Notes: generated from the letters alone by a model not told the origin. A stretch of 8,562 nucleotides of DNA from Desulfobacterales bacterium (GCA_018224315.1 JAGTVF010000169.1:1-8562), one strand, 5' to 3'. Counted from the first letter of the stretch, positions 1-6,436 are shown. Made by a program: numbers and translations.

Positions 1-71
1 AGCGACACCACATCAAACACCTCGTAAAGCAGAAAATCCACGTGTCTTTCATCTACAAACCGGGTTGCCAC
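1..71 (-). CDS. Acyl-CoA dehydrogenase-like protein, N-terminal fragment (runs off left edge)
   Basis: Reading the minus strand from a GTG at 71-69 gives an open frame to the window edge, starting (M)ATRFVDERHVDFLLYEV and continuing FDVVS. The pattern of a short polar start, a D-x-R/H-x-V-D-F segment and L-Y-E resembles the N-terminus of acyl-CoA dehydrogenases common in sulfate-reducing Desulfobacterota. These are FAD flavoenzymes that oxidise acyl-CoA to enoyl-CoA. A good ribosome binding site (AAGGAAGGA, 84-76) lies four bases upstream of the GTG, which supports this start. The gene is transcribed away from the CoA-transferase at 435. It follows the acyl-CoA synthetase remnant at 134-250 on the same strand, so the two may once have formed an operon. 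Only 24 codons are visible and no FAD or substrate residues can be checked, so the family call rests on N-terminal resemblance. Confidence 0.6.
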   Translation of the reverse strand, partial: MATRFVDERHVDFLLYEVFDVVS

Positions 72-75
72 AATA

Positions 76-84
76 TCCTTCCTT
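76..84 (-). promoter_or_regulatory. Ribosome binding site deciding the GTG start of the acyl-CoA dehydrogenase-like gene
   Basis: The minus strand reads AAGGAAGGA followed by TATT and then GTG. This purine-rich Shine-Dalgarno stretch at normal spacing is the main reason to accept a GTG start and a real gene at the left edge. Confidence 0.6.
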
Positions 85-133
85 TCGTTTCCTTTTTTTG
101 AAACCACCGGGTTTTTGGGATGGCAAACACCTG

Positions 134-250
134 TCAGTGATCCCCGCCCCCGGCCTTTTCCTGTTTTTGCTGCTGAAGCTGACGCCACTGCATTTTGCCG
201 GTACCGCTTTTGGGCCCCTCTTTGACGAATTCAACGAAAAAACCCGGGAA
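134..250 (-). pseudogene. 3' remnant of an AMP-forming acyl-CoA synthetase gene (A10 motif region)
   Basis: The minus-strand frame ending at TGA 136-134 encodes FVEFVKEGPKSGTGKMQW followed by RQLQQQKQEK and a short Gly-rich end. This matches the C-terminal end of ANL-superfamily acyl-CoA synthetases: a hydrophobic strand, then P-K-(S/T)-x-x-G-K-x-x (motif A10, with the adenylation Lys), then a Leu/Arg helix. The frame stays open upstream only to a TAA at 346-344. Residues before about position 250 (ETVLVR and upstream) do not look like the expected C-terminal subdomain, and no adenylation body exists before the oppositely oriented gene at 435. I infer a deletion or decay remnant, fitting an ancestral synthetase-dehydrogenase operon. 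The alternative is a chance frame, but the length and order of the matching residues make that less likely. Confidence 0.5.
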
Positions 251-350
251 TCTGACAAGCACTGTTTCAATGTAGCATACGCTGTTGTTGATCAAAACAA
301 TGCTTTTTTGGCATGAATTTTTAAAAAACCGGAAAAGAGGCGATTATGCC

Positions 351-379
351 TTGACCCGAGGCCGGGTTTCTGGGAAAAT
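351..379 (+). promoter_or_regulatory. Candidate sigma70-type promoter for the CoA-transferase/GNAT gene
   Basis: TTGACC at 351-356 differs from the -35 consensus at one position. Seventeen bases later, GAAAAT at 374-379 matches four of six -10 positions. A transcript from here would begin about 45 bases before the ATG at 435. The inverted repeat ACCCG-AGGC-CGGGT (354-367) sits inside the promoter and could be an operator, but that is speculation. The call is based on motif matching alone. Confidence 0.35.
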
Positions 380-434
380 TATCTGAAATTCAAGAAAAAC
401 AGCCCGCCAGCAACACATAAGGAGAACAGCCAAG

Positions 435-2345
435 ATGGACCTCAAAGCGTATTGCCCGGAAAAATTGCTTGCCCCTGAAAAAGCGGTGAAAAAAATCAAA
501 AACGGCAGCCGGGTGTTTATCGGAACAGGCTGCGGCGAACCCCAGCAGCTGATCCGCTCCATGGTGGAAGATGAAAGCATCCAGGACATTGTGGTCTACC
601 AGATGCTGTCTTCAACCTTTGCCCAGTATATTAATGATCCATATTTCACCTCCCGGTTTTCCTTAAAGCTCTTTTTTATCAGCCTGCACATGCGCCAGGC
701 CGCTTTTGAGGGCAAAATCGACTATATTCCGGCCTATCTCTCCCAGATCCCGGAGCTGTTTAACACCCGGCAGATCGGCCTGGACGTGGCCTTAATCCAG
801 GTCAGCCCGCCGGACCGCTACGGCTACTGCAGCCTGGGCATCTCGGTTGACATCACGGTTTCGGGCATGAGCAACGCCCCCCTTGTCATTGCCCAGGTCA
901 ACCCCCGGATGCCCCGCACATGGGGAGACGGATTTGTCCATGTCGATGACATCCACTATCTGGTCCAGTTTGAAGAGCCCCTGGTCTCCGCCCTGCCGGA
1001 GGTCAAAAACCAGGAAATTGTCGCGCGCATTTCCCAGTACATCAACCAGCTCGTTGATGACGGCTCCACCCTCCAGGTGGGATTCGGCCATCTACCCAAC
1101 TATATTTTGCCGCATTTAAGCGGCAAAAAGGACCTCGGCATTCACACCCAGGTGATCACAGACGGATTTCTGCCCCTGTTTGAGAAAGGTGTGGTCACCA
1201 ACAAGAAAAAAAACTATCTTCCCAACCGGGTGGTGGCCTCCCTGTGCATGGGATCGGATCAGCTTTACCAATTCATGGACAACAACCCCATGTTTTATTT
1301 CCGGGTGGCCGATTTTGTCAACGATCCCAACATCATCGCCAAAAACGACCATTTGATCTCCATTAGTTCCGCCCTGGAAATCGACCTGACCGGCCAGATC
1401 TGCACGGACTCCAAGGGTTATATCTTCTACAGCGGCATCGGCGACCAGGTGGACTTTATCCGGGGCAGCAAGATGTCGAGAAACGGATTTTCCATCATTG
1501 CCCTGCCCTCCACGGCTCAGGGCGGCAAGGTCTCGCGCATTGTGCCCCATTTAAGCGAGGGCGCCGGCGTGGCCACCACCCGCGGCGACGTGGATATCGT
1601 GGTCACGGAATACGGGATTGCCGAACTCCACGGCAAGGGCATCTACCAGCGGGTCATGGAACTGGCCCAGATCGCCCACCCCAAGTTCCGGGAATGGCTC
1701 ATTGAAGAAGCCAAGAAGCGGCACTACATCTTCGGCGACCAAATCCCGCCCAGCAAGCAGGATCTGATGTTTCTGGAAAATTACAAAGACCACCTGGATC
1801 TGGAAAGCGGAAAAACCGTGGAATTCCGGCCCCTTTTACCATCAGATGAGTTTGCCACCCGCAATTTCTACTATTCGCTCCAGGAAAGCACGGTGTTTTA
1901 CCGCTTTTTTTACCGCCGCAAGATCTTTTCCCGGGAAATGCTGCAAAAGCAGTGGGCCTCTGTGGACTATCACCAGAACATGACCGTCATCGGAATGATT
2001 CAGCGCGGCAAGCACAGGGAAATTATTGCCATCGGCTCCTACGGCCAGATGGAAGATGAAGTGGCAGAGGTGGCTTTCGTGGTCAAGGAAGAATACCAGG
2101 GCCAGGGCATTGGCAGCTACATGCTGGCCCTTCTGGAAAAAATCGCCCGGGAAAACAAGTACAAAGCCTTTACCGCAACGGTGTTAAGCGAAAACAAGGC
2201 CATGGTCCATGTTTTTGAAAAACGCTATCCCCATGCCAAAATCAAGCGCGGCTACTCCGGGGAGGTCGACATCCACATGCCCTTTGACCCCCATGAAAAC
2301 CCGGCTGAAAACAAAAAGGACAAAAATCAGCCGGATCCGCAATAA
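435..2345 (+). CDS. Acetyl-CoA hydrolase/CoA-transferase family protein fused to a C-terminal GNAT acetyltransferase
   Basis: The 636-aa product has two domains. Residues ~1-440 align along their length with 4-hydroxybutyrate/acetate CoA-transferases (AbfT/Cat1 family): V-S-P-P-D-x-x-G near 125-135, V-G-F-G-x-L-P near 215-221, G-I-G-D-Q-V-D-F at 334-341, and the T-E-Y-G-I-A-E-L block near 395. Family members move CoA between carboxylic acids through a glutamyl-CoA intermediate or hydrolyse acyl-CoA. Residues ~462-625 form a GNAT fold resembling Pat-type protein lysine acetyltransferases: an opening F-R-P-x-x-P-S-D-E, F-Y-R-F-F, and the acetyl-CoA binding Q-G-Q-G-I-G at 555-560. The start has AAGGAG at 419-424. 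No signal peptide or membrane segment is seen, so the protein is likely cytosolic. Oddities: Gln239 replaces the expected catalytic Glu in the H-T-E motif, and Asp337 replaces a Gly in the G-x-G-G-Q loop. The 3' end overlaps the opposing synthetase gene by 19 bp. The fold is secure; substrate and activity are unknown. Confidence 0.9.
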   Translation: MDLKAYCPEKLLAPEKAVKKIKNGSRVFIGTGCGEPQQLIRSMVEDESIQDIVVYQMLSSTFAQYINDPYFTSRFSLKLFFISLHMRQAAFEGKIDYIPAYLSQIPELFNTRQIGLDVALIQVSPPDRYGYCSLGISVDITVSGMSNAPLVIAQVNPRMPRTWGDGFVHVDDIHYLVQFEEPLVSALPEVKNQEIVARISQYINQLVDDGSTLQVGFGHLPNYILPHLSGKKDLGIHTQVITDGFLPLFEKGVVTNKKKNYLPNRVVASLCMGSDQLYQFMDNNPMFYFRVADFVNDPNIIAKNDHLISISSALEIDLTGQICTDSKGYIFYSGIGDQVDFIRGSKMSRNGFSIIALPSTAQGGKVSRIVPHLSEGAGVATTRGDVDIVVTEYGIAELHGKGIYQRVMELAQIAHPKFREWLIEEAKKRHYIFGDQIPPSKQDLMFLENYKDHLDLESGKTVEFRPLLPSDEFATRNFYYSLQESTVFYRFFYRRKIFSREMLQKQWASVDYHQNMTVIGMIQRGKHREIIAIGSYGQMEDEVAEVAFVVKEEYQGQGIGSYMLALLEKIARENKYKAFTATVLSENKAMVHVFEKRYPHAKIKRGYSGEVDIHMPFDPHENPAENKKDKNQPDPQ

Positions 2346-3850
2346 CGGGCCTTGATTTTTTCCCGGTCCGGGCTGCCGTCTGATCTGACCGGAAAATCGG
2401 TGACCACTTCAACATAATGGGGTTTTTTGTAACGGGCAATGCGGCTGCCCACAAACCCGATGAGTTCCTCCGCCCCCAGGCTGGCCCCGGGTTTCAGCCG
2501 GCACACCGCCTTGATCCCCTCTTTCCATTTGGGATCCGGCACACCAAAAACCACGACCATATCCACTGCCGGATGCTCCAGAATCACCTTTTCCACTTCC
2601 GCAGGATAAACATTTTCCCCTCCGGGCTTGATCAGCTCCTTTTCCGCCATCCGGCCGGTATAAAACAAAAACCCGTTTTCATCAAAACGCCCCGTGTCTC
2701 CGGTATGATGCCAGCCGCTGCGGAATGTATGCGCGTTGTCTTCGGGCAGGTTCCAGTAGCCCTGAAACACCAGTGGCCCCCGGATGACAATCTCGCCGGA
2801 TTCGCCCGGCGGAAGAAACCCGCCGGTGTCGTCCACTGTGCGCACGTCTGCCAGCACCACCGGCTTTCCGGCTGATCCCGGAGCGTCGTTGTAAGGCCCG
2901 ATGGTGGCCAGCAGCGAGGTTTCGGTCTGGCCGTACATGCAGTAATAGGTACCTCCTGTCATCTGCTGATACTGCTCGATGTCTTCTGCTGCTGCCAGGC
3001 CAACAACCGACCGGAGCGATGAAATGTCGCGGTTCTTTTCTGCTGCGGCCTTTAAAAACGATGAGAGGATCGGCGGAAAATCAAAAAACAGGGAGGCGCC
3101 CAACTCTTCTGTCAACCCTGCGGCCCTGTCGGCATCAAACCGGCTCATGTTCACATTCAGCGCCCCCGCCTGAAACGCGGCCACTGCCATGAAAAGACCG
3201 GCTACGTGAAACAGCGGCAGAAGGCTTAAGTGCACATCCTTTTCAGACAGGGCAAAATAATAGTCCAGGTGAAGCCCGGCGCAAAGCAGGTTTTCATGGC
3301 TCAAAAGCGCGCCCCTGGGCCGCCCGGCCACCGCAGCGGTATGGATGATCACAAATCCGTCGCCGCTGCCAGTGTCTTCGGGCACAGCAGGGTTTCGGCC
3401 TTCTGCAAGGGCGGCAAGTGTTCCGAATGCCCCGGCATCGGACTTTAAGTTGTAGCACTGCTGCAGCGAAGGCAGATCCATCAGGCGCTCCTTTAGCATA
3501 TCCTGAAACTCGGCGTCTGCAAACATGAGCTTGGGCGAACAATCGTTTAAATTATAGCAGATCTCATCTGCGCTCAGCCGCCAGTTTATCGGAAGCATAA
3601 CCGCCCCGGCAGCTGCCGCGGCACCAAAGAGCAGAAAAAACTCAATGCTGTTTTTTCCCAGCACCCCCAGCCGGTCGCCTTTTTCCACCCCCGCAGCCTT
3701 GAGTCCGGAGTAAAGAGCGTCCACGCGGGTTTTTATATCCCGGAATGTGAACGTCTCGCCGGTGTCAACCTCGTACCAGGCCCCGGCATTCGGAAAAGCC
3801 GCTGCATTGCGCGTGATCTGATCATAGAACGTAAAATTGTAAAGTTTCAT
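2327..3850 (-). CDS. AMP-dependent acyl-CoA synthetase/ligase with variant A3 and A10 motifs
   Basis: The 507-aa protein belongs to the ANL superfamily, whose members adenylate a carboxylic acid with ATP and transfer it to CoA. Supporting motifs are A5 Y-G-Q-T-E-T (306-311), A7 T-G-D (383-385), and the hinge region G-R then E-L-I-K-P-G-G-E-N-V-Y-P-A-E (about 400-420). Length and the full N- and C-terminal domains are normal. The ATP phosphate loop (A3), usually T-S-G-T-T-G-x-P-K-G, reads HTAAVAGRPRG at 170-180. The C-terminal A10 motif, usually P-K-x-x-x-G-K, reads PVRSDGSPDREK, placing Ser493 where the Lys is expected. Similar A3 variants occur, from memory, in a subgroup of acyl-CoA synthetases. 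The ATG at 3850 lies 42 bp after the stress-protein stop, with only a weak GGAAA as ribosome binding site. It is the last gene of the minus cluster. Transporter neighbours suggest it activates the imported acid; the substrate cannot be told. Confidence 0.9.
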   Translation of the reverse strand: MKLYNFTFYDQITRNAAAFPNAGAWYEVDTGETFTFRDIKTRVDALYSGLKAAGVEKGDRLGVLGKNSIEFFLLFGAAAAAGAVMLPINWRLSADEICYNLNDCSPKLMFADAEFQDMLKERLMDLPSLQQCYNLKSDAGAFGTLAALAEGRNPAVPEDTGSGDGFVIIHTAAVAGRPRGALLSHENLLCAGLHLDYYFALSEKDVHLSLLPLFHVAGLFMAVAAFQAGALNVNMSRFDADRAAGLTEELGASLFFDFPPILSSFLKAAAEKNRDISSLRSVVGLAAAEDIEQYQQMTGGTYYCMYGQTETSLLATIGPYNDAPGSAGKPVVLADVRTVDDTGGFLPPGESGEIVIRGPLVFQGYWNLPEDNAHTFRSGWHHTGDTGRFDENGFLFYTGRMAEKELIKPGGENVYPAEVEKVILEHPAVDMVVVFGVPDPKWKEGIKAVCRLKPGASLGAEELIGFVGSRIARYKKPHYVEVVTDFPVRSDGSPDREKIKARYCGSG

Positions 3851-3892
3851 GGCTGTATTTCCGGTAAATGTATTTGGATACGGATCAATTGG

Positions 3893-4285
3893 CTATTTCA
3901 CCGTAGTCACGGGGCAAGGCGCCTTTAAAATAATAAACTGCGCCGTGGAGCCCAGAATAATCTTCTGGGTCCGGGATTTTTTCCTGACCCCCACGAAGAT
4001 CAGATCGATTTCGTTTTCCGCGGCAAAGCGCACCAGATCCTCGCCCGGCGTCATCCCCCGGGCGAGCTGGTGGGTCTGGCAATCCACTCCCTTTTCCTTC
4101 ATAAACCGCCCGGCCTCATTCAGGCTCTTGTCCACGGTGGCAATCTGCTCGAAGCTCTCGCCCGATCCGCCTTCCATGGAAGTGACGATCAAAACCCGGG
4201 CATTAAAAAACAGGGCATGCTCCCGGGCAAGAGACAGGGCCGCCTTCGAGGCTTTTGTCCGGTTGTAGCCGACCAGTATTTTCAT
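3893..4285 (-). CDS. Universal stress protein (UspA family)
   Basis: The 130-aa protein has the single-domain Usp layout: an opening M-K-I-L-V-G-Y-N strand, a helix rich in Ala, a D-L-I-F-V-G strand, and the closing A-P-C-P-V-T-T-V. The nucleotide loop, usually G-x-x-G-(9x)-G-(S/T), reads G99-V-R-K102 with G112-S113 at the far end, so the middle Gly is a Lys. ATP binding is therefore uncertain, although the second half is intact. Usp proteins are small cytosolic, often dimeric proteins tied to stress or energy status; several sit next to transporters. The ATG at 4285 is preceded by AAGGA at good spacing and lies only 15 bp after the livF stop, so the two are almost certainly co-transcribed. 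The family call is firm; the role here is unknown. Confidence 0.9.
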   Translation of the reverse strand: MKILVGYNRTKASKAALSLAREHALFFNARVLIVTSMEGGSGESFEQIATVDKSLNEAGRFMKEKGVDCQTHQLARGMTPGEDLVRFAAENEIDLIFVGVRKKSRTQKIILGSTAQFIILKAPCPVTTVK

Positions 4286-4300
4286 CAGATCATTCCTTTT

Positions 4301-5119
4301 CTACATCCATCTTTTCCGCCGCTTATAAGACTTGACTTCCTTGAATGATTTGCGTCCCCCCGCCCGGGTCAGACCCATGTAGAACTCCTTTACATCCGGG
4401 TTTTGCTTCAATTCCCCTGCCGGCCCCTCCAGCACGATCCGGCCGGTTTCCATGATATAGGCATACTGGGATATTTCCAGGGCGATCCTGGCGTTTTGCT
4501 CCACCAGCAGGATGGTGGTATTCAGATCCCTGTTGATGGCGGCAATGTTTTCAAAAATCTCCTTTACCAGAAGCGGGGCCAGGCCCAGGGACGGCTCGTC
4601 GAGCATCAGCACCTTGGGTGCGGCCATCAGGGCCCTTGCAATCACGATCATCTGCTGCTCTCCGCCGGAACAATAGCCTGCAAGCCTTTTGGGAATGTTG
4701 GCCAGCCGCGGAAAATGCTGATACATCAGTTCATGGTCTTCACGGATTTTCTGCTGACCGTCTTTGCGGGTCACCGAACCCACCCAGATGTTTTCATCCA
4801 CTGTCAGGTGTTTGAAAACACGGCGCTCCTCGGGCACCATCACCGCCCCCTGCCTTACCACATACGTTCCCAGCACGTTTGTGATGTCTTGGCCCCGGAA
4901 CCGGATGTAGCCGTCGCGGATGTAGCCGTTTTCAGGTTTGAGCAGCCCGCTGATGGCCCGCAGCGTGGTCGTCTTGCCAGCCCCGTTGGTACCCAGAAGG
5001 GATACAATGCCGCCTTCGGCCACCTTGAGGCTCACGCCCCTTAAAACCTGAACAATATCGTTGTAGACCACCTCAATATTGTTGACTTCCAGCAAAGGAT
5101 CGTCCTGTTTCGTTTCCAT
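4301..5119 (-). CDS. livF: Branched-chain amino acid-type ABC transporter ATP-binding protein LivF
   Basis: This is the cytoplasmic ATPase that powers import together with LivG and the LivH/LivM permeases. Visible in 272 residues are Walker A G-T-N-G-A-G-K-T-T (43-51), the Q-loop region V-M-V-P-E-E-R-R (~94-100), signature C-S-G-G-E-Q (150-155), Walker B L-M-L-D-E-P (171-176) and V-E-Q-N (206-209), where LivF proteins have Gln in place of the switch His. The tail K-S-F-K-E-V-K-S-Y-K-R-R-K-R-W is strongly basic and longer than in E. coli LivF; I associate it with Desulfobacterota homologs. I chose ATG 5119; a TTG lies immediately upstream at 5122. There is no clear Shine-Dalgarno. A strong terminator precedes the gene, so expression should be lower than that of the binding protein. 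LivG is not in the window. Confidence 0.93.
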   Translation of the reverse strand: METKQDDPLLEVNNIEVVYNDIVQVLRGVSLKVAEGGIVSLLGTNGAGKTTTLRAISGLLKPENGYIRDGYIRFRGQDITNVLGTYVVRQGAVMVPEERRVFKHLTVDENIWVGSVTRKDGQQKIREDHELMYQHFPRLANIPKRLAGYCSGGEQQMIVIARALMAAPKVLMLDEPSLGLAPLLVKEIFENIAAINRDLNTTILLVEQNARIALEISQYAYIMETGRIVLEGPAGELKQNPDVKEFYMGLTRAGGRKSFKEVKSYKRRKRWM

Positions 5120-5150
5120 CAATATTTACACCCGCTTTTCAGGCATTTTT

Positions 5151-5189
5151 AAAAAACCCCCTTTACGCCGGGCCCGGTGCAAAGGGGGT
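5151..5189 (-). terminator. Intrinsic (rho-independent) terminator between the binding-protein gene and livF
   Basis: On the minus strand ACCCCCTTT (5189-5181) pairs perfectly with AAAGGGGGT (5164-5156). Between them the GC-rich CCGGGCCCGG (5177-5168) extends the hairpin. A run of five T (5155-5151), continuous with the last T of the stem, follows. It lies 18 bp after the stop codon of the binding protein, inside the transporter cluster, and probably acts as a partial terminator that sets the ratio of binding protein to downstream products. Confidence 0.85.
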
Positions 5190-5207
5190 CTGAAACCCAC
5201 TGCTTTG

Positions 5208-6434
5208 TTACTTGATTTTCTCCGGGTATTCCGAGATAAACGGCTTGCCTTCTGCACGAAACTCCCCGTCCTGAACCACATAGAGCTGCAGGGTGTCAAC
5301 TCCCTGCTGATCGTCTTTCGAATATGTTACCGGCCCCACGGCTGTCTGCGAGTAAAAGGCGTTCATTCCGTTCATGTCAAGCAGTTCCTTGTAAAGGTTT
5401 TCCCTGGTGATTTCCTTTCCCTTGGCTTTGGCACGTTTTATAACCTCCGTGGTAATTTCCGCCACAAGTATGCCTGCTGCATAATTATGTGAATTGGCAG
5501 TTTTTTCGTCCCTGCCATATCTTTCGGCAAGGTCAAGCTGGGCATCGGCTCCTGCGCTGGACTCACTTGTGGTTATAAACGAAGTTGTCCAGTAGAAATT
5601 CTCCGCGGCATCCCCTGCCAGGGCCACCAAGTCGTTTCCGCCGGTGTAATGCGCACCCAGAAACGTTATTTTCCCTTTTTCGCCAAAGCTTTGGGCAACC
5701 AGCCCCAGGATGTTTGCCCCCTTGAGCATCGTGGCCACCGGCGACTGCACGGTCTGGCTGATGACGTACTGAACCCCCTTGCTCCTCCACCTCTGGAGCA
5801 TACCCGTAACATCCAGGTCCTGTCCGTGTTCAACGGTCTCCACAATCTCTATGTCAAGACCGGCTTCAATGGCTTTTTCAACGTCTTTCACCGGCTCTCT
5901 GCCGAATGCGGACGGATGAACGTACATGGCCACCTTTGGCGTGCCGCCTTCATGGTGGTCCACCACATATTCGGCAAGGCCGATGTTTTGCGCGGAATAC
6001 GATGCAATGGGCAGGAAAATGTAATCCGAACCCTCTATGTTGCCTGCGTGATACGAAGCCGGCAGAGTAGGCATTTCAACTTCCTCGAAATCCCGCTTCA
6101 GTGCCAGGGTGCTGCCGGTGGAATAATTGAGGTAAAAGACAATGCCCATATCCAGAAATTCTTCAAAGTTTCGTTTGGTGATGGCTGTCTCATACTTGTC
6201 ATCCCGGATGGTGCAATCGACTGTATCGTCTCCCAGCAGGTTCATGTCATTGACATACCGGAAATAATCTTCCACTCCCTTTGAATAAGGATTTCCCGCA
6301 TCCGAGGTCGGGCCGGTGATGGCAAGGGACAGCGCTGTTTTGTAAACCTCTCCGGCCATGGCAGACCCGGGCGCAGCCAGCATCAGTGCCGCCGCTGCAA
6401 CAACCAACCATATGCTGATTTTTTTGGTTTTCAT
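5208..6434 (-). CDS. LivK-type periplasmic substrate-binding protein of the ABC transporter (Peripla_BP_6-like)
   Basis: The 408-aa precursor begins MKTKKISIWL, has a hydrophobic core, and a type I signal peptidase site A-M-A|G-E after residue 27, so it is exported to the periplasm. The mature part opens with Y-K-T-A-L-S-L-A-I-T-G-P-T-S-D-A-G, the usual first strand and ligand loop of LivK/Peripla_BP_6 proteins, followed by two Rossmann-like lobes. It captures the substrate and delivers it to LivH/LivM. The start is ATG 6434, because AAGGAGG lies five bases upstream; an upstream in-frame ATG at 6488 would bury the signal peptide. It sits 69 bp after livM and is followed by a strong terminator. 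The ligand cannot be read from the sequence: family members bind branched-chain amino acids, amides, or aliphatic and aromatic carboxylates. Neighbouring acyl-CoA genes favour a carboxylate. Confidence 0.9.
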   Translation of the reverse strand: MKTKKISIWLVVAAAALMLAAPGSAMAGEVYKTALSLAITGPTSDAGNPYSKGVEDYFRYVNDMNLLGDDTVDCTIRDDKYETAITKRNFEEFLDMGIVFYLNYSTGSTLALKRDFEEVEMPTLPASYHAGNIEGSDYIFLPIASYSAQNIGLAEYVVDHHEGGTPKVAMYVHPSAFGREPVKDVEKAIEAGLDIEIVETVEHGQDLDVTGMLQRWRSKGVQYVISQTVQSPVATMLKGANILGLVAQSFGEKGKITFLGAHYTGGNDLVALAGDAAENFYWTTSFITTSESSAGADAQLDLAERYGRDEKTANSHNYAAGILVAEITTEVIKRAKAKGKEITRENLYKELLDMNGMNAFYSQTAVGPVTYSKDDQQGVDTLQLYVVQDGEFRAEGKPFISEYPEKIK

Positions 6435-6436
6435 TT

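Larger units (their letters stand above)
72..434. other. Divergent intergenic region without an intact gene
   Basis: This 363-bp stretch separates the minus-strand dehydrogenase-like start from the plus-strand CoA-transferase start. It holds the acyl-CoA synthetase remnant (134-250), A/T-rich sequence around 301-331, a candidate plus-strand promoter (351-379), a small ACCCG/CGGGT inverted repeat (354-367) and the AAGGAG ribosome binding site at 419-424. A loose GATC-centred palindrome lies at 285-300. I found no convincing minus-strand promoter for the gene at 71-1, no tRNA and no mobile element ends. Confidence 0.6.

Noticed and set aside
285..300. GATC-centred loose palindrome TTGTTGATCAAAACAA in the divergent region
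   Set aside because: The arms are imperfect and A/T-rich, and it matches no operator I know; a chance occurrence is likely.
354..367. Inverted repeat ACCCG-AGGC-CGGGT as a terminator
   Set aside because: The stem is five pairs with no T run; it lies within the candidate promoter, so an operator is at most possible.
1116..1550. A 144-codon minus-strand open frame inside the CoA-transferase gene
   Set aside because: It is antisense to conserved CoA-transferase motifs, with no homology or ribosome binding site evident.
4403..5044. A 213-codon plus-strand open frame opposite livF
   Set aside because: It is antisense to all the ABC motifs of livF and encodes no family I recognise; it is explained by GC-rich codon bias.
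5649..6284. A 211-codon plus-strand open frame opposite the binding-protein gene
   Set aside because: It lies wholly inside a confident gene on the other strand, has His/Arg/Asn-rich antisense-like composition and no recognisable domain.
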